A DNA stretch of 64,000 bases from Arsenophonus sp052171275 (GCA_052171275.1 CM125795.1:558001-622000), one strand, 5' to 3'; counted from the first letter of the stretch, positions 1 to 11,410 are shown. Translations and numbers: made by a program. The notes: generated by a model not told the origin, from the sequence alone.

Positions 1-519
1 TAAATATAATTAATAATAAATAAAGTAATAAAGGTCTCTCTTAAGAAAATAAAAAAATCTGAATTAAAATCAAATTAGAAATTAACTAAACATATTAAAA
101 TTAAATATTTAAATGAGTGTTTATAAATTTCGTAATATGTGTGATTTATTAAAAACTTTTAAAAAATATAGAAATTATTATTGCTACGATTCTAATATAT
201 ATTTTAGTTAAAACTTATTTTTAATGTAAATCCATAATTTATCATTAATTAATTTATAATTCTTCTTATGCTAATAGAATAAGAAGAATTATATGAATTG
301 TCTTTATTTAGTATAAGTTATTTATTTTGTATTAAACTTAAATGATTGTGTATAATAAAATTCACTTATATTTTAATATTTATAATTACTTATATAAAAA
401 ATATAAAAATCAATATAATTAATATTAATAAGTAAATAAATAAAAATCTAATTAAAGTATTAAAATATTAATAATATAACGAAAGATTTTTGATCTTCAT
501 AAAATCTGTTATACATTTA
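1..519. other. A+T-rich gap left of smrB
   Basis: No coding sequence is recognisable. The only ordered element is a hairpin at 255-293, listed separately. The stretch lies 3' of smrB, which is read leftward. Confidence 0.6.
255..293. terminator. Terminator-like hairpin downstream of smrB
   Basis: Perfect 15-bp inverted repeat with left arm TATAATTCTTCTTAT and a 9-nt loop. It lies about 230 bp beyond the smrB stop, in the direction of smrB transcription. There is no clear T-run on the minus strand, so it could be a terminator relic or one of the many palindromes in this window. Confidence 0.35.
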
Positions 520-1059
520 TTAAATATCATTAGTTTCAATTAATATTAATAACGAAGCGCTACCACCCCAAATTTTAGGAGCTTGATGAAAAGCAGTAAT
601 ATTTGGATGTTGAGCAAGCCAAAGAGGAATTTGTTGTTTCAAAATAAATTTTCCATGGCCATGTATAATACAAGAACAATGTATATTATTTTTATAGCAA
701 GTTAAGATTAATTCTCCTATTTCTTGTTTAGCTTGTCTCTTTGATAAACCATGTAAATCAAGAAATAGTTCTGGTATATAATCACTACGACGTAATTTTT
801 TTAATTCATAATGGTTAATATCAGATCGTAAATATCTAGTTGGTCCGTCTGTTTCTAGCGCTGGTTGGTATTCATCTGAAAAAAAATAACTAGTATCCAA
901 TTGTTTTGTGATCGCACGTTTTGTAATAAGTTGTGTTTTTCTTGTATGAAGTTTTAATGGTATATGATTACCAATATTATGCAATAAAGGTTTAATTCCT
1001 ATAGTAGCTTCTTTAAAGAGGTTAATTTCATCAGTCATTAATTTAAACTTATTTTTCAT
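520..1059 (-). CDS. smrB: Ribosome rescue endonuclease SmrB
   Basis: Small MutS-related (Smr) domain endonuclease. In E. coli SmrB cleaves mRNA between collided ribosomes so that stalled ribosomes can be rescued. The 179-residue protein is close to the usual 183. The Smr domain occupies the C-terminal half, with DLHGL at 101-105 and the HGHGK motif at 133-137, and matches E. coli SmrB through the C-terminal region. It is divergent from the decayed prmB, the neighbour it also has in E. coli. The ATG at 1059 gives the expected N-terminus. It is a notable survivor because many reduced genomes lack it. Identification is firm; activity is inferred from the family. Confidence 0.93.
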   Translation of the reverse strand: MKNKFKLMTDEINLFKEATIGIKPLLHNIGNHIPLKLHTRKTQLITKRAITKQLDTSYFFSDEYQPALETDGPTRYLRSDINHYELKKLRRSDYIPELFLDLHGLSKRQAKQEIGELILTCYKNNIHCSCIIHGHGKFILKQQIPLWLAQHPNITAFHQAPKIWGGSASLLILIETNDI

Positions 1060-1719
1060 TATTATTCTGTCAATTTAGTTACTTAATTATTTATTGAGTT
1101 TATCTTAATTTTTTATTACTTTCTTTTTAAATAGCAAAATTCATAAACTATATTGGTTAGTATTATAATCTTAATTAATATGATTATTATAAAATATCTT
1201 AATAATAAGTTGATTTAAAATAGAAAATTTAGTTAGTATTAAATTTATTAACATTATATTTTTATAAATTTAAATGAAAGTTTTATTTACGATGATTAAT
1301 GAAATTAAATACTGTCAAAATTTTTTATTTTTAATAATTTAATTGTTTATCTAAAAAACAATCTTTTTATTATTATAAACTATATAATCATTAAAATGAA
1401 ACTTTAAAACTTATATAATTACTCATTTTTTATACTTTTATAATTATTAATTTTTTTAATCTCATTTTAAATGACTATTATTATATTATTGAAAATAATT
1501 ATTTGCATTAATAGAATATATTTGAATAAATTTATTCTTTATTCTTTACTTGATTAAAGGATCTTTTATTTCCAGATATAAATTTTATTCTAAAAAACAT
1601 ATTTTTATATTTTATTCTTATGTTAATAAATTATATATATTAAATTGTTTGTAATATTATCTAATAAAATAAATAATTCTTTATTAAGAATTAATATTCT
1701 ATTAATTCTATATTATTAT

Positions 1720-2665
1720 ATAATATTATTAATCCTATTAAAATGATGTATTATTTTATGTATCATCTTTCATATAAGAATAAAAATTAAACATATACAT
1801 AAAAACTTATTAATATTACTAATTTAATTTTTTCAGATCGTTATATATATTAAGTAATAATATATGATTCATAATAGTTATTATTAATTTTCTTAATAAA
1901 GATATTAAGATTTTTTTTAAAAGTTAATATTTAAGATTATCTTAAATATTTTTATTATCTTTAAATAATTTAAATTTAATATTTAATTATATAAATAAGA
2001 CAATTTATTATATTTTTTGTTTTTAAATATTATTTTTAATATCGCATCTACTTTATTATAATTTGTGTTATTATAATTATTTTGAGACAATATATACCAT
2101 TATAATAATAGTTTATCTAGTTGTTTGAATAATTTTCTTTTTTATTCTATAAAGTTATAGGTTTATATAAAATAAGTAATTATTTTACTTTAAATAAAAT
2201 ATGATTTTTCTTAAATTAATAGTAATTATATTTTATAATGTAAATGATTTGATAAATCTTTTAGATTTATCATTTACACTTATATTTAAAAATACGCTTT
2301 ACTTTAAATTATGCATGATTATGTTATTTTCATAACAACCTGTTTTTTCGTATATTAATAATCAACTAACTATTAGTATAAATTATATTTTTATACAATG
2401 CATTTTGGGAAAACTTTCTATATTTAATATTTTTCTTAAAATATAATATGTTTATTTTAAGTTTCTTGTATTTTATTTTATAAATGAAAATAAACTAATT
2501 ATTAATTATTTGTTTTAGAAATTAATATAATTATGATCAAGTAAACTATATTAACTTAATAAGTTATTTTATAGTTCATAACTAAAACATTTCATTAGCT
2601 AATTATTTTTAATTTCTAACAAGTAAAACTATATTTGAATAAATGATGAATTATAAAATTATAAG
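1720..2665 (+). pseudogene. prmB: Decayed prmB (ribosomal protein L3 N5-glutamine methyltransferase)
   Basis: Fossil found by translating the gap upstream of aroC. In the frame starting at 2320 the residues YVIFITTCFFVY line up without gaps with the E. coli PrmB stretch YDLIVTNPPYVD, which holds the methyltransferase NPPY motif. The Tyr and Gly of the following YRHEPELG fall at exactly the expected codons. At 2509-2535 LFVLEINIIM matches the later LICEVGNSM. Several in-frame stops interrupt the frame. Ends are extrapolated from the 310-residue E. coli protein. Synteny (smrB, prmB, aroC) supports the call. PrmB normally methylates ribosomal protein L3. Confidence 0.68.
2239..2278. repeat. Bulged inverted repeat inside the prmB fossil
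   Basis: Sixteen-bp stem formed by TGTAAATGAT plus AAATCT against AGATTTATCATTTACA, interrupted by a 5-nt bulge in the left arm. It lies within the decayed prmB, so it probably arose during decay and is not a regulatory site. Confidence 0.5.
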
Positions 2666-3645
2666 TATATATGTTTTTATTTATGATTAGTAATCTATAT
2701 TCTATATTGATTAAATCTTAAAAGTAATTTTTATTATTAAAAATAAAATAAATAATTTTTCTAAAAGTAAAAGTTTTTTTGATTTAGAATTTATTAACAT
2801 TTCATAATCTAAAACAATAAAATAGTTTTTGATCGTTTATTATTTAATATAAATAATAAATTAAAATTAACTTTATTCTATATATTAAGAATAATATATT
2901 AAATAAATTATTTAGATAATAAAGATTAATATCTTTATATATAAAATATATATATTATCAATATTTTTTATATATAAATTAATATGAATAAACGTTTTCT
3001 GTAATCGTAATTATGATCGTGATTATCTAATTTGTTTAAATCTATATATATTGATATAGTTAATAATATATTTTTATTTGTTGTCGGTTGGTTTAATTTC
3101 TTAAAAAGAAATAAAAAATTATTAAATTTCATATTTCTTCTAATTAATTAACAATAATTAAAATAAAATTATTACTTTTAGTTTATTTTGAAATAGGATA
3201 TTATTTATATATCTAAATTTATTCATTAATATCATATTGATCAAATATTATTCAGTAGTTACTAATATATAATATATGGATATAAAGATTATTTTCTATA
3301 CAATAAAATACTTGTATAAAATTTAAGTTCTTGTTATAATAAGGTAATATTAATATTTTAAAATTTCTTTTAATAAATTTAAATCATAAACTAAATATTT
3401 TTCTAAATAGAAAATTTTTTTATTTAAATTATATATTATTAAGTTATAAATAAATATTTATTTTAATTGATTAAAATTCAAGTATTATAGAGAAATATAT
3501 TCGTTCATATTACGTAGAAATAAATTATTTAACATTAAGATATATTTTAATTATTTATTTAATAACCAGATAATTTATTTTTTATATAATGAAAAAATTA
3601 TTCATTATTTTTTAATATGAATAAAGAAAGAATAAGGAAAATAGT
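2666..3645. other. Gap between prmB fossil and aroC
   Basis: Nearly pure A+T sequence with no recognisable gene. In E. coli prmB and aroC almost touch, so this extra kilobase is either an insertion that has decayed beyond recognition or an error in the estimated end of the prmB fossil. A ribosome-binding site (AAGGA) precedes aroC. Confidence 0.45.
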
Positions 3646-4728
3646 ATGGCTGGAAATTCAATTGGACAGCTTTTCCGTGTTACTACATTTGGCGAATCAC
3701 ATGGGTTACTATTAGGATGCATTGTTGATGGGGTTCCTCCTGGAATGATGTTATCAGAAAAGGATATACAATTAGACTTAGATCGTCGACGTCCTGGTAA
3801 TTTTTACTATACCACTCAACGTTGTGAATTTGATAATGTTAAAATTTTATCAGGTATTTTTAATGGTAAAACTACAGGAACACCAATTGGATTGTTAATT
3901 GAAAATAAGGATCAGCGATCAGAAGATTATAGTAATATTAAGGATGTTTTTCGACCTGGCCATGCAGATTATACTTATTATAAAAAATATGGTTTACGTG
4001 ATTATCGTGGTGGAGGTCGATATTCAGCTCGTGAAACAGCGATGCGTGTTGCTGCTGGTGCGATTGCAAAAAAATATTTACAACAGAAATTAAATATAAC
4101 TATTCGTGGTTGTTTAAGTCAAATGGGAGATATTTATTGTGAACTAAAAGATTGGGATTTAGTTTCGCAAAATCCTTTCTTTTGTCCTGATGCAAGAAAA
4201 TTAGATTCTATAGATACTTTATTGCGTTTATTAAAAAAAGAAGGTAATTCGATTGGTGCTAAAATAACCATTATTGCTGAAAATGTTCCAGCAGGATTAG
4301 GTGAACCAGTATTTGATCGATTAGATGCTGATATTGTTCATGCAATGATGAGTATCAATGCAGTTAAAGGTGTTGAAATTGGTGCTGGTTTTAAGGTAGT
4401 TACATTAAGGGGGAATGAAAATCGAGATGAAATAACAAGTGATGGATTTATTAGTAATTATGCCGGAGGCATATTAGGAGGAATAAGCAGCAGTCAACCT
4501 ATTATTGTCAATTTAGCTTTAAAACCAACCTCTAGTATTAGTATACCAGGTAGAACTATTGATGAGAAAGGTAATGAAGTTAAAATAGTTATTAAAGGAC
4601 GTCATGATCCTTGTATTGGCATAAGAGCTATACCGATAGCAGAAGCAATGATGGCTATAGTAATTATAGATCATTTTTTACGTGCTCGAGCTCAATGTGG
4701 TGAATTATGCTTTAACAACATAATTTAA
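3646..4728 (+). CDS. aroC: Chorismate synthase
   Basis: Last step of the shikimate pathway: trans-elimination of phosphate from 5-enolpyruvylshikimate-3-phosphate to give chorismate, using reduced FMN. The product is 360 residues (E. coli 361) and complete. Visible signatures are GESHG at 16-20, RPGHAD at 103-108, the GGGRYSARET segment from 122, and the C-terminal RHDPCIGIRA. An AAGGA ribosome-binding site lies about 8 nt before the ATG. A strong hairpin terminator follows immediately, so it is now a single-gene unit; the former neighbours prmB (upstream) and mepA (downstream) are decayed. It supplies aromatic amino acid and ubiquinone/folate precursors. Confidence 0.98.
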   Translation: MAGNSIGQLFRVTTFGESHGLLLGCIVDGVPPGMMLSEKDIQLDLDRRRPGNFYYTTQRCEFDNVKILSGIFNGKTTGTPIGLLIENKDQRSEDYSNIKDVFRPGHADYTYYKKYGLRDYRGGGRYSARETAMRVAAGAIAKKYLQQKLNITIRGCLSQMGDIYCELKDWDLVSQNPFFCPDARKLDSIDTLLRLLKKEGNSIGAKITIIAENVPAGLGEPVFDRLDADIVHAMMSINAVKGVEIGAGFKVVTLRGNENRDEITSDGFISNYAGGILGGISSSQPIIVNLALKPTSSISIPGRTIDEKGNEVKIVIKGRHDPCIGIRAIPIAEAMMAIVIIDHFLRARAQCGELCFNNII

Positions 4729-4736
4729 AAAATATT

Positions 4737-4780
4737 AAAATAACAATGAAATATTATATAAATATTTCATTGTTATTTTT
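4737..4780 (+). terminator. Rho-independent terminator of aroC
   Basis: Perfect 19-bp stem with left arm AAAATAACAATGAAATATT and a 5-nt ATATA loop, followed directly by T residues, starting 8 nt after the aroC stop. It is the clearest functional terminator in the window. Confidence 0.82.
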
Positions 4781-4789
4781 AGAAATAAC

Positions 4790-5560
4790 ATAAATTACTT
4801 GAGTAAGTTTTACTGAAATAAATAATCTGTCTATTTATATGCAAATATATAATATAATGAAATTTACTATTAAATTTCTTAAGATAGATCTTAAATTTAA
4901 TATTAAAAAAATTTCAATATATTTTATATAGTAGAAAATAGAGATAAATAAATAAATTTTAATTTTTGTAAAACTAAAATAAAACAAATGAATAAATATA
5001 AAATATTTTATATAAATATTTTAAATTAAACTTTAAAAAATAATAAATTATTTATTTGGCGTTGATATATATGTTAATATTAGTTAAAATAATTTAGTTG
5101 TTGATTTTAAATCAAAATCTATTTTTTTGACTAAAGGTTATTTGCAGATATTTAATTACCTTGGAATTATATTTTAAAATATCTATTTATGCTTAATATT
5201 AAAAATACTAATTAGTAAATCTTTATTATAAAAAATATTATTTAAAGAAAAAGAACTAAAAGTGATTAATATTATTTTTAAATTATTTTATAATATTTTT
5301 TTGAAAAAAAACCTTTATTATTAATATTTTTCTTCTAAAATTGTTCCAGTTGAAAATTAATCATAATTAACCACATTTTCTTTTAAAAAAATGATTATTG
5401 CATAAATTTATTACATTTTGGATCATTCAATTACGTTATAATGTTATATTATTTAATTTTATTCAACAATAGTTGAATATCTTTGTTAGAAAATTAATCA
5501 ATTAATTTAATTTGTATGATTTTACAATAATTTATATACTAAAATTAATTAATATAAGAG
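4790..5560 (+). pseudogene. mepA: Decayed mepA (murein endopeptidase)
   Basis: Gene remnant directly after aroC, where mepA lies in E. coli. GVDIYV at 5058-5075 resembles the Zn-site segment LDVDIF. NLVVDFK (from 5091) resembles DLVxxDGK and continues toward the following EIF. KISIYA (5176) aligns with RIFVNP, KIVPV (5337) with KVRPW, and HN-stop-PHFLL (5362) with HRAHMHVRL. Frames change between segments and stops occur throughout. Each match is weak alone, but their order and spacing agree with the 274-residue endopeptidase. Ends are extrapolated. Confidence 0.55.
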
Positions 5561-5746
5561 TTTATTACTTTCTTTTACTATAAAAAGTAAGTAGTTAAAA
5601 ATTACTACAACTAATTCAATAATAATTTATAATACAATATTATATAGATTTTATCTAGAAAAATTCTAAAAATATTAATGATAAATAAATTTTTATAAAT
5701 TTAAGTTTAAAAATAAAAGTTGCTTATTGAATTATTTATATTATTT

Positions 5747-5780
5747 AATTAACATATATATTTAAATATATATGTTAATT
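5747..5780. repeat. 34-nt perfect palindrome
   Basis: Seventeen-bp arms with no loop; left arm AATTAACATATATATTT. It lies in decayed DNA between the mepA fossil and fabB. No gene end is recognised beside it. Confidence 0.75.
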
Positions 5781-7172
5781 TATATTTAAATATTATTTGC
5801 TATCAACACAAGTTATAAAATAACCACATAAAAATATTTTATCATGTATTTTATTTTAAAAATATCATTTTTTTAATTTAAATTATCTAGGTTTGTTAAT
5901 AATATTTTATTTTATTTCAATAGTTTTAAATATTATAGGTTAATAAGTTAATGATATTTATATCTTAATGTTAATCGATAATATTAATCATTTAATTGTT
6001 ATAAAACAATATATAATTCTTTTAAATTTCATTTAATATTATTTAAATTAAGTAAATAATATTAAAATCTCTTTATAAAATATAATTATAACTAAATTAA
6101 TAATATATAAAGTTGTATTTTGATAAGTATATAGTTATTAAAATATAATATATTTTTTTATTGATATTAAATTTATATACTTTTACTTTATTTATATAAT
6201 AAGAAATATTAATTATTTTTAATAATAAGTTCTAAATAATAACGATAATCATATCAGGTTATAAGTTAAATTTAATAAACAAATTATAAAAAGTTTATAA
6301 ATCATGTTATTGATTTATTATTAAATTAATTAAACATTAAAAATTTTACATTTAATGTAAGTTTTTTATTTTCATTTAAACCTTATTTTTAATCTGTAAT
6401 AAATAATACTAGTAAAATAGTAAAAAATAACACAATTATATATTTTATATTATATTAAAGTAAATGAAGTTTAACTTCAAAAATTTGAAGATATTAAAAA
6501 ATATAGAGACCTATTTTAAAATTAACTATTTTTACTAAAAACTAGATTTTTAAATGAATTAATTATATATTAATAGTATTAAATTAGAAATCAAGAATAG
6601 TTTAATTTGTTTTCTATAATTATTTATATGATATATTATTAATAATTTAAAAAATTGTTGTTAACAAATCTGTTTAGAAAAACAGTTTATTTAATTTATA
6701 TTCTAAAATTAATAAATTTAGATAAATAAAAAATAGAAATTAATATTTTCTAAATTAGAATATAGTATCGAAAACTATAATCTAGATTGTAAGTGATTAT
6801 TAATAAAAATTAAATAAATAACTTATTAAATTTCTACAAAATTTAATCTAAACTAAAACTTATTTTTTGATAACAGATTATTTAATAAAATAAAAAAACG
6901 GATTTATAAACTTTATATAAATTAAAAAACTGAATTTCTTTAGTTATTTGATTGAATAATAAACATCATCAAAATATTTATACAGATAAATATATTTTTT
7001 ATTTTAGCTTAGTTTAATTTAAGATGATCTTATTTATATTAATAAAATTATCTATTTTAGATTATCAACTAATTCTAATCAATTTAGTATAAAAATATAC
7101 TATATATCTCTTTTAAAATATAAAGGTGAAAAAGTTAATGTTTTTATATTATTTACTTAATTGGACTTTTTA

Positions 7173-7190
7173 AACTTATAAGTGTAAGTT
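7173..7190. promoter_or_regulatory. Possible degenerate FabR-type operator upstream of fabB
   Basis: The imperfect dyad AACTTATAAGTGTAAGTT lies 57 bp before the fabB start. As I recall it, the enterobacterial FabR operator of fabA/fabB is AGCGTACACGTGTACGCT or similar. Twelve of 18 positions match, and five of the six differences replace G or C by A or T. It could be a functional weakened site, a relic or chance. Whether fabR exists in this genome is unknown. Confidence 0.3.
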
Positions 7191-7246
7191 AAAGTGATAA
7201 ACTAAATTATAAGTAAATTAATTTCGACTATAAGGTAATATAATTA

Positions 7247-8467
7247 ATGAATCGTGCAGTAATCACTGGTCTTGGAATTATCTCTAGTATAGGGAATAAT
7301 CAGAAAGAGGTACTGACTTCTCTGAAGTCAGGTCGCTCTGGTATCAGATTTTCAGAAGAATTTGAGAAAATGGGTTTACGAAGCCATATATGGGGTAACA
7401 TTCAGCTAACTGAAAATTATATTAAACAAAAAATAGATCGTAAAATTCTTCGTTTTATGAGTGATTGTTCTATTTATGCTTACTTGGCTATGGAAGAGGC
7501 TATTCAAGATGCTAATTTGCCTGAAGAACAAATATCAAATATTCGTACTGGTTTAGTTGTTGGATCTGGAGGTGGTTCACCACGTAATCAAGTTGCTGGA
7601 TCTAATGGTATGCGTATAAGGGGATTGCGTGGTGTCGGTCCATATATGGTTACTAAAGCGATGGCTTCAGGTATTTCTGCTTGTTTAGCTACACCATTTA
7701 AAATTAAGGGTGTTAATTATTCCATTAGTTCTGCTTGCTCAACTTCCGCCCATTGTATTGGTCATGCTCTTGAACTAATTCAATTAGATAAACAAGATCT
7801 CATTTTTGCTGGTGGTGGTGAAGAACTAAGTTGGGAATTAACCTGTGAATTTGATGCAATGGGAGCGTTATCTACAAAATATAATGCAACCCCAGAAAGA
7901 GCTTCGCGTACCTATGATCAGGATAGAGATGGTTTTGTTATTGCTGGTGGGGGAGGTATTGTTGTAGTAGAGGAATTGAAACATGCTTTAGCTCGAGATG
8001 CACATATTTACGCTGAAATTGTCGGTTATGGGGCAACTTCAGATGGTTATGATATGGTTGTTCCTTCTGGTGAAGGAGCAGTTCGATGTATGAAAATTGC
8101 ATTAGCAGATGTTAAACAAGTTGATTATATCAATACCCACGGTACTTCAACACCAGTTGGTGATATAAAAGAACTAGAAGCAATAACTGAAGTATTTGGT
8201 ATAAATACTCCTGCAATTTCAGCTACTAAAGTAATGACTGGGCATTCTTTAGGAGCAGCTGGTGTACACGAAGCTATTTATAGCTTATTAATGCTAGAGC
8301 ATGGATTTATTGCCCCAAATATTAATATTAATAAGTTAGATAAAAAAGCAAAAAAAATAAATATAATTAGGGAGCTAACTATAAAAAAGTTAAATACTGT
8401 AATGTCAAATAGTTTTGGTTTTGGTGGAACTAATGCTTCATTAGTAATGAGCAAATATCATTCATAG
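7247..8467 (+). CDS. fabB: 3-oxoacyl-[acyl-carrier-protein] synthase I
   Basis: Beta-ketoacyl-ACP synthase I, which condenses malonyl-ACP with acyl-ACP and is needed for elongation of unsaturated fatty acids. The protein is 406 residues, the normal length. The catalytic Cys is in SSACSTSAHCIG (about residue 164), and the two active-site His residues are in THGTSTPVGD (298) and TGHSLGAAG (333). The C-terminal NSFGFGGTNAS motif is intact. The start is supported by an AAGG ribosome-binding site 11 nt upstream. It stands alone between two eroded gaps. Possible FabR-like control is noted under the upstream site. Confidence 0.98.
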   Translation: MNRAVITGLGIISSIGNNQKEVLTSLKSGRSGIRFSEEFEKMGLRSHIWGNIQLTENYIKQKIDRKILRFMSDCSIYAYLAMEEAIQDANLPEEQISNIRTGLVVGSGGGSPRNQVAGSNGMRIRGLRGVGPYMVTKAMASGISACLATPFKIKGVNYSISSACSTSAHCIGHALELIQLDKQDLIFAGGGEELSWELTCEFDAMGALSTKYNATPERASRTYDQDRDGFVIAGGGGIVVVEELKHALARDAHIYAEIVGYGATSDGYDMVVPSGEGAVRCMKIALADVKQVDYINTHGTSTPVGDIKELEAITEVFGINTPAISATKVMTGHSLGAAGVHEAIYSLLMLEHGFIAPNININKLDKKAKKINIIRELTIKKLNTVMSNSFGFGGTNASLVMSKYHS

Positions 8468-10279
8468 TTATTTTAATTAACAAGAATAATTTCTAGATTA
8501 ATAATCTATTAGTTTATTTTTATAATTTCTGATAAAATTTATTTATTTTTAATAAATTATTTTATATGTGCAATTATATATAATAAATTATTAAAAATTA
8601 TATAATAGATTACAAAATTTTTAAGATAAAATGATATAAAATAATAAAATATTATCATCAGTTGTAAAAATAGTAGTATTTCATTTGAAATATAACATTA
8701 AATATAAAGGTAGTAAATATCATTATTAAATTCATGAACATTAAAGCTATATTGAAAATAATTTAAATAAATATTATATATAAATATATACATCTAAATA
8801 TATAATGTTAATATTAATTATCATTAATAGTATTTTTAATAGTAAATTTATACTAATTTGATATAAGAGGTTAAATTATAATAGAATTATAATAAAAGTT
8901 ATTCAGATAGATAAAAAGCTCTTAATTTTAATATATAATTAATTAATATTAAAATTAATAAACTACATAATTAACAAATAAAAATAGTAATAAATATTTA
9001 ATAATTACAAAAAATAATTTTATTTCTTAAATAAATCACTAGATACTTTTTATCTTTATATCAAATAAATATAAGTTTATTCAATGAATAAAAAACCATT
9101 TAATTATGAGGTTAATGATTAAAATAATGAATAATAAAAATCTTAATAAATATTACTGTTAAAAAGAATATTAAAATTTAATATTTCAATTAAAATTTAA
9201 CTAATATAATTATATGCTAAATAAATACTTTATTTTTGAGATATATAAGTATATAAAGTAAAATTAAAAAAAAATTCATTCCATATATTATAACTGTTAA
9301 TTTAATATTGATATTTCCATTTTACAATAAAGAAGATTAATAATAATACAATAACTATAGAAAAAAGGAAATAGTAATGAATATTAATAATATTACTTGT
9401 ATTTTGTCTAAAAATTTTTTATTTTATTAATTGATTTCAATAAAATTAAAAGTAATAAAAAGAAAATTTCTATTATAAATAGATAATATTTAAACTTAGA
9501 TTTTACATTATCATACACTATATAAAATAGTTTATTTAATTAAGTATATTTAGAGAATTTTTTATTTTATTTATTGTTGGACATTAAATATATAATAAAA
9601 AGTATTAAATTTTAGTATATATAATATTTTTTAAGTAGATTGTTTTTTATTTTGTAAAAAAACTTTATATATATTAATAATAAGTTTATTTTAGATTATA
9701 TTGATATATATCATGATGAAACAAAATTAATTAAAATATATTAAATAATATATTAACTAAAATTAATATATTATTTAAGTCATAAATCGATAAATTTATT
9801 AGAATAAAACGTCATTATAGTTAAGTATAAAGATAAAATTATAAAAATTAATTTAAAATAATTATAAAAATAAAGTAAATGTAAGTATCTACTTTATAAT
9901 TAGTAGTTAACAATTCTTATTGTTATATATAGTAAATTAATATTTTTTATCATATTTTTAATAAAAATCCTATGATTTTGATTAATAAAAATATTTTTAT
10001 TTATTTATGTTTTAAACATTTTAATTTTGATAAAATTACAAACAGAAATATTAAATATTTCTTAATATTAGAAGATGATAAATATTAAATTTGTTTTATT
10101 TAAATTTATACACAATTTCAATATATCTTTAGAATAAGATAATTTAAGATTTATAAAAAATAATTGCTACTAAATAACTTATTATAGATAATTTTATTAA
10201 AATGTAATAATTATTTTATGTATTATTAAATGATAAAATTATTAGTTAATTTTTATAACATTGATTTGACGTGATATAA
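8468..10279. other. Gap between fabB and pdxB
   Basis: In E. coli yfcJ and flk lie here. I see no convincing remains of either. A good ribosome-binding site (AAGGAAA) precedes an ATG at 9377, but the frame closes after 17 codons. Otherwise A+T-rich noise. Confidence 0.5.
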
Positions 10280-11410
10280 GTGAAAATATTGATTGATGAA
10301 AATATGCCTTATGCAATGCAATTATTTGAAACAATTGGTGAAGTTAAAGCAGTTTCTGGACGTTTAATCTCATCATCACAGGTAGAAAAAGTAGATGCGT
10401 TAATTGTGCGTTCTGTTACTAAAGTAAACAAAGCTTTGTTAAAGGAAAGTAAAGTAAAGTTTGTTGGTACTGCAACAGCTGGATTTGATCATATTGATAA
10501 ACATTGGTTAGAAAAAGAAGGTATCACTTTTTCTTCTGCTCCTGGATGTAATGCAATAGCTGTGGTAGAATATGTTTTTTCTGCTTTATTGTTGTTAGCT
10601 GAACAAAATTGCTTTAATTTACGAGAAAAAATAGTTGGTATTATTGGAGTTGGTAATATTGGTAAACGTCTTAATGAAAATTTAAAAGCTTTTGGTGTCA
10701 ATACATTACTATGTGATCCACCTCGTGCAGATATTCAAGATAGCAGTGAACAATTTTGGCCACTAGAAAAATTAGTTAATCAAGCAGATATTTTAACTTT
10801 TCACACTTCCTTAAGTAAATCTTCTCGTTATTCGTCTTATCATTTATTAAATAAAGAATTACTTTCTTCTATACCTGAAGGTCGTATAATAATAAATACT
10901 AGCCGAGGGGAAGTTATTGACAATCATGCATTATTAAAAGCTTTAGAAGATGGTAAAAAAATTGATGTTATATTAGATGTTTGGGAACATGAACCTAATA
11001 TCTTATTGCCTTTATTATCTAAAGTTAGAATTTGTTCACCTCATATTGCTGGTTATTCTCTTGAAGGTAAACTACGTGGCACAGTTTATATTTTTACTGT
11101 ATTTAAGAAATTCTTAGGATATTCGAAAAAAACAGAGGTAGATAATTTATTGCCAATTGCTAAGTTTAACGAAATTAGTTTTAATGGTGAATTAACTCAG
11201 GAAAATTTAAAATGTTTAGTGCATTTAGTTTACGATTTGCGTCGTGATGATTCTCAATTAAGAAAAGTTGCTCACATTATTGGTCAATTTGATCATTTAC
11301 GTAAATTTTATCCAGATCGGCGAGAATGGTCATCTCTTAAAGTAAATTGTGATAATGCGGATGTAGCTGATATTTTAAAAAAACTCGGTTTCAATGCATA
11401 TTTAATATGA
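10280..11410 (+). CDS. pdxB: Erythronate-4-phosphate dehydrogenase
   Basis: Second step of the DXP-dependent pyridoxal 5'-phosphate pathway: NAD-dependent oxidation of 4-phosphoerythronate. It has 376 residues against 378 in E. coli. The Rossmann motif GIIGVGNIGKR is at 120-130, the INTSRGEVID segment with the catalytic Arg is near 205-214, and HIAGYS with the catalytic His is near 254. The start is GTG, fixed by homology at MKILIDENMP. The stop is TGA, which shows that UGA is still read as stop here. Downstream lies a decayed usg, its E. coli neighbour. Confidence 0.97.
   Translation: MKILIDENMPYAMQLFETIGEVKAVSGRLISSSQVEKVDALIVRSVTKVNKALLKESKVKFVGTATAGFDHIDKHWLEKEGITFSSAPGCNAIAVVEYVFSALLLLAEQNCFNLREKIVGIIGVGNIGKRLNENLKAFGVNTLLCDPPRADIQDSSEQFWPLEKLVNQADILTFHTSLSKSSRYSSYHLLNKELLSSIPEGRIIINTSRGEVIDNHALLKALEDGKKIDVILDVWEHEPNILLPLLSKVRICSPHIAGYSLEGKLRGTVYIFTVFKKFLGYSKKTEVDNLLPIAKFNEISFNGELTQENLKCLVHLVYDLRRDDSQLRKVAHIIGQFDHLRKFYPDRREWSSLKVNCDNADVADILKKLGFNAYLI

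Larger units (their letters stand above)
5561..7246. other. Gap before fabB; no gene recognised
   Basis: In E. coli yfcA, epmC, yfcL and mnmC lie here. I could not recognise remains of any of them. The segment holds a 34-nt perfect palindrome (5747-5780) and, near fabB, a possible operator (7173-7190). Confidence 0.5.

Noticed and set aside
9377..9430. ATG with a good AAGGAAA ribosome-binding site between fabB and pdxB
   Set aside because: The frame closes after 17 codons and resembles no known leader or small protein; it could be the start of an unrecognisable fossil.
10489..10701. Minus-strand frame opposite pdxB
   Set aside because: Shadow of the intact pdxB gene. Similar shadows opposite or within aroC, folC, nuoCD, nuoF, nuoG and nuoJ/K were also discarded.
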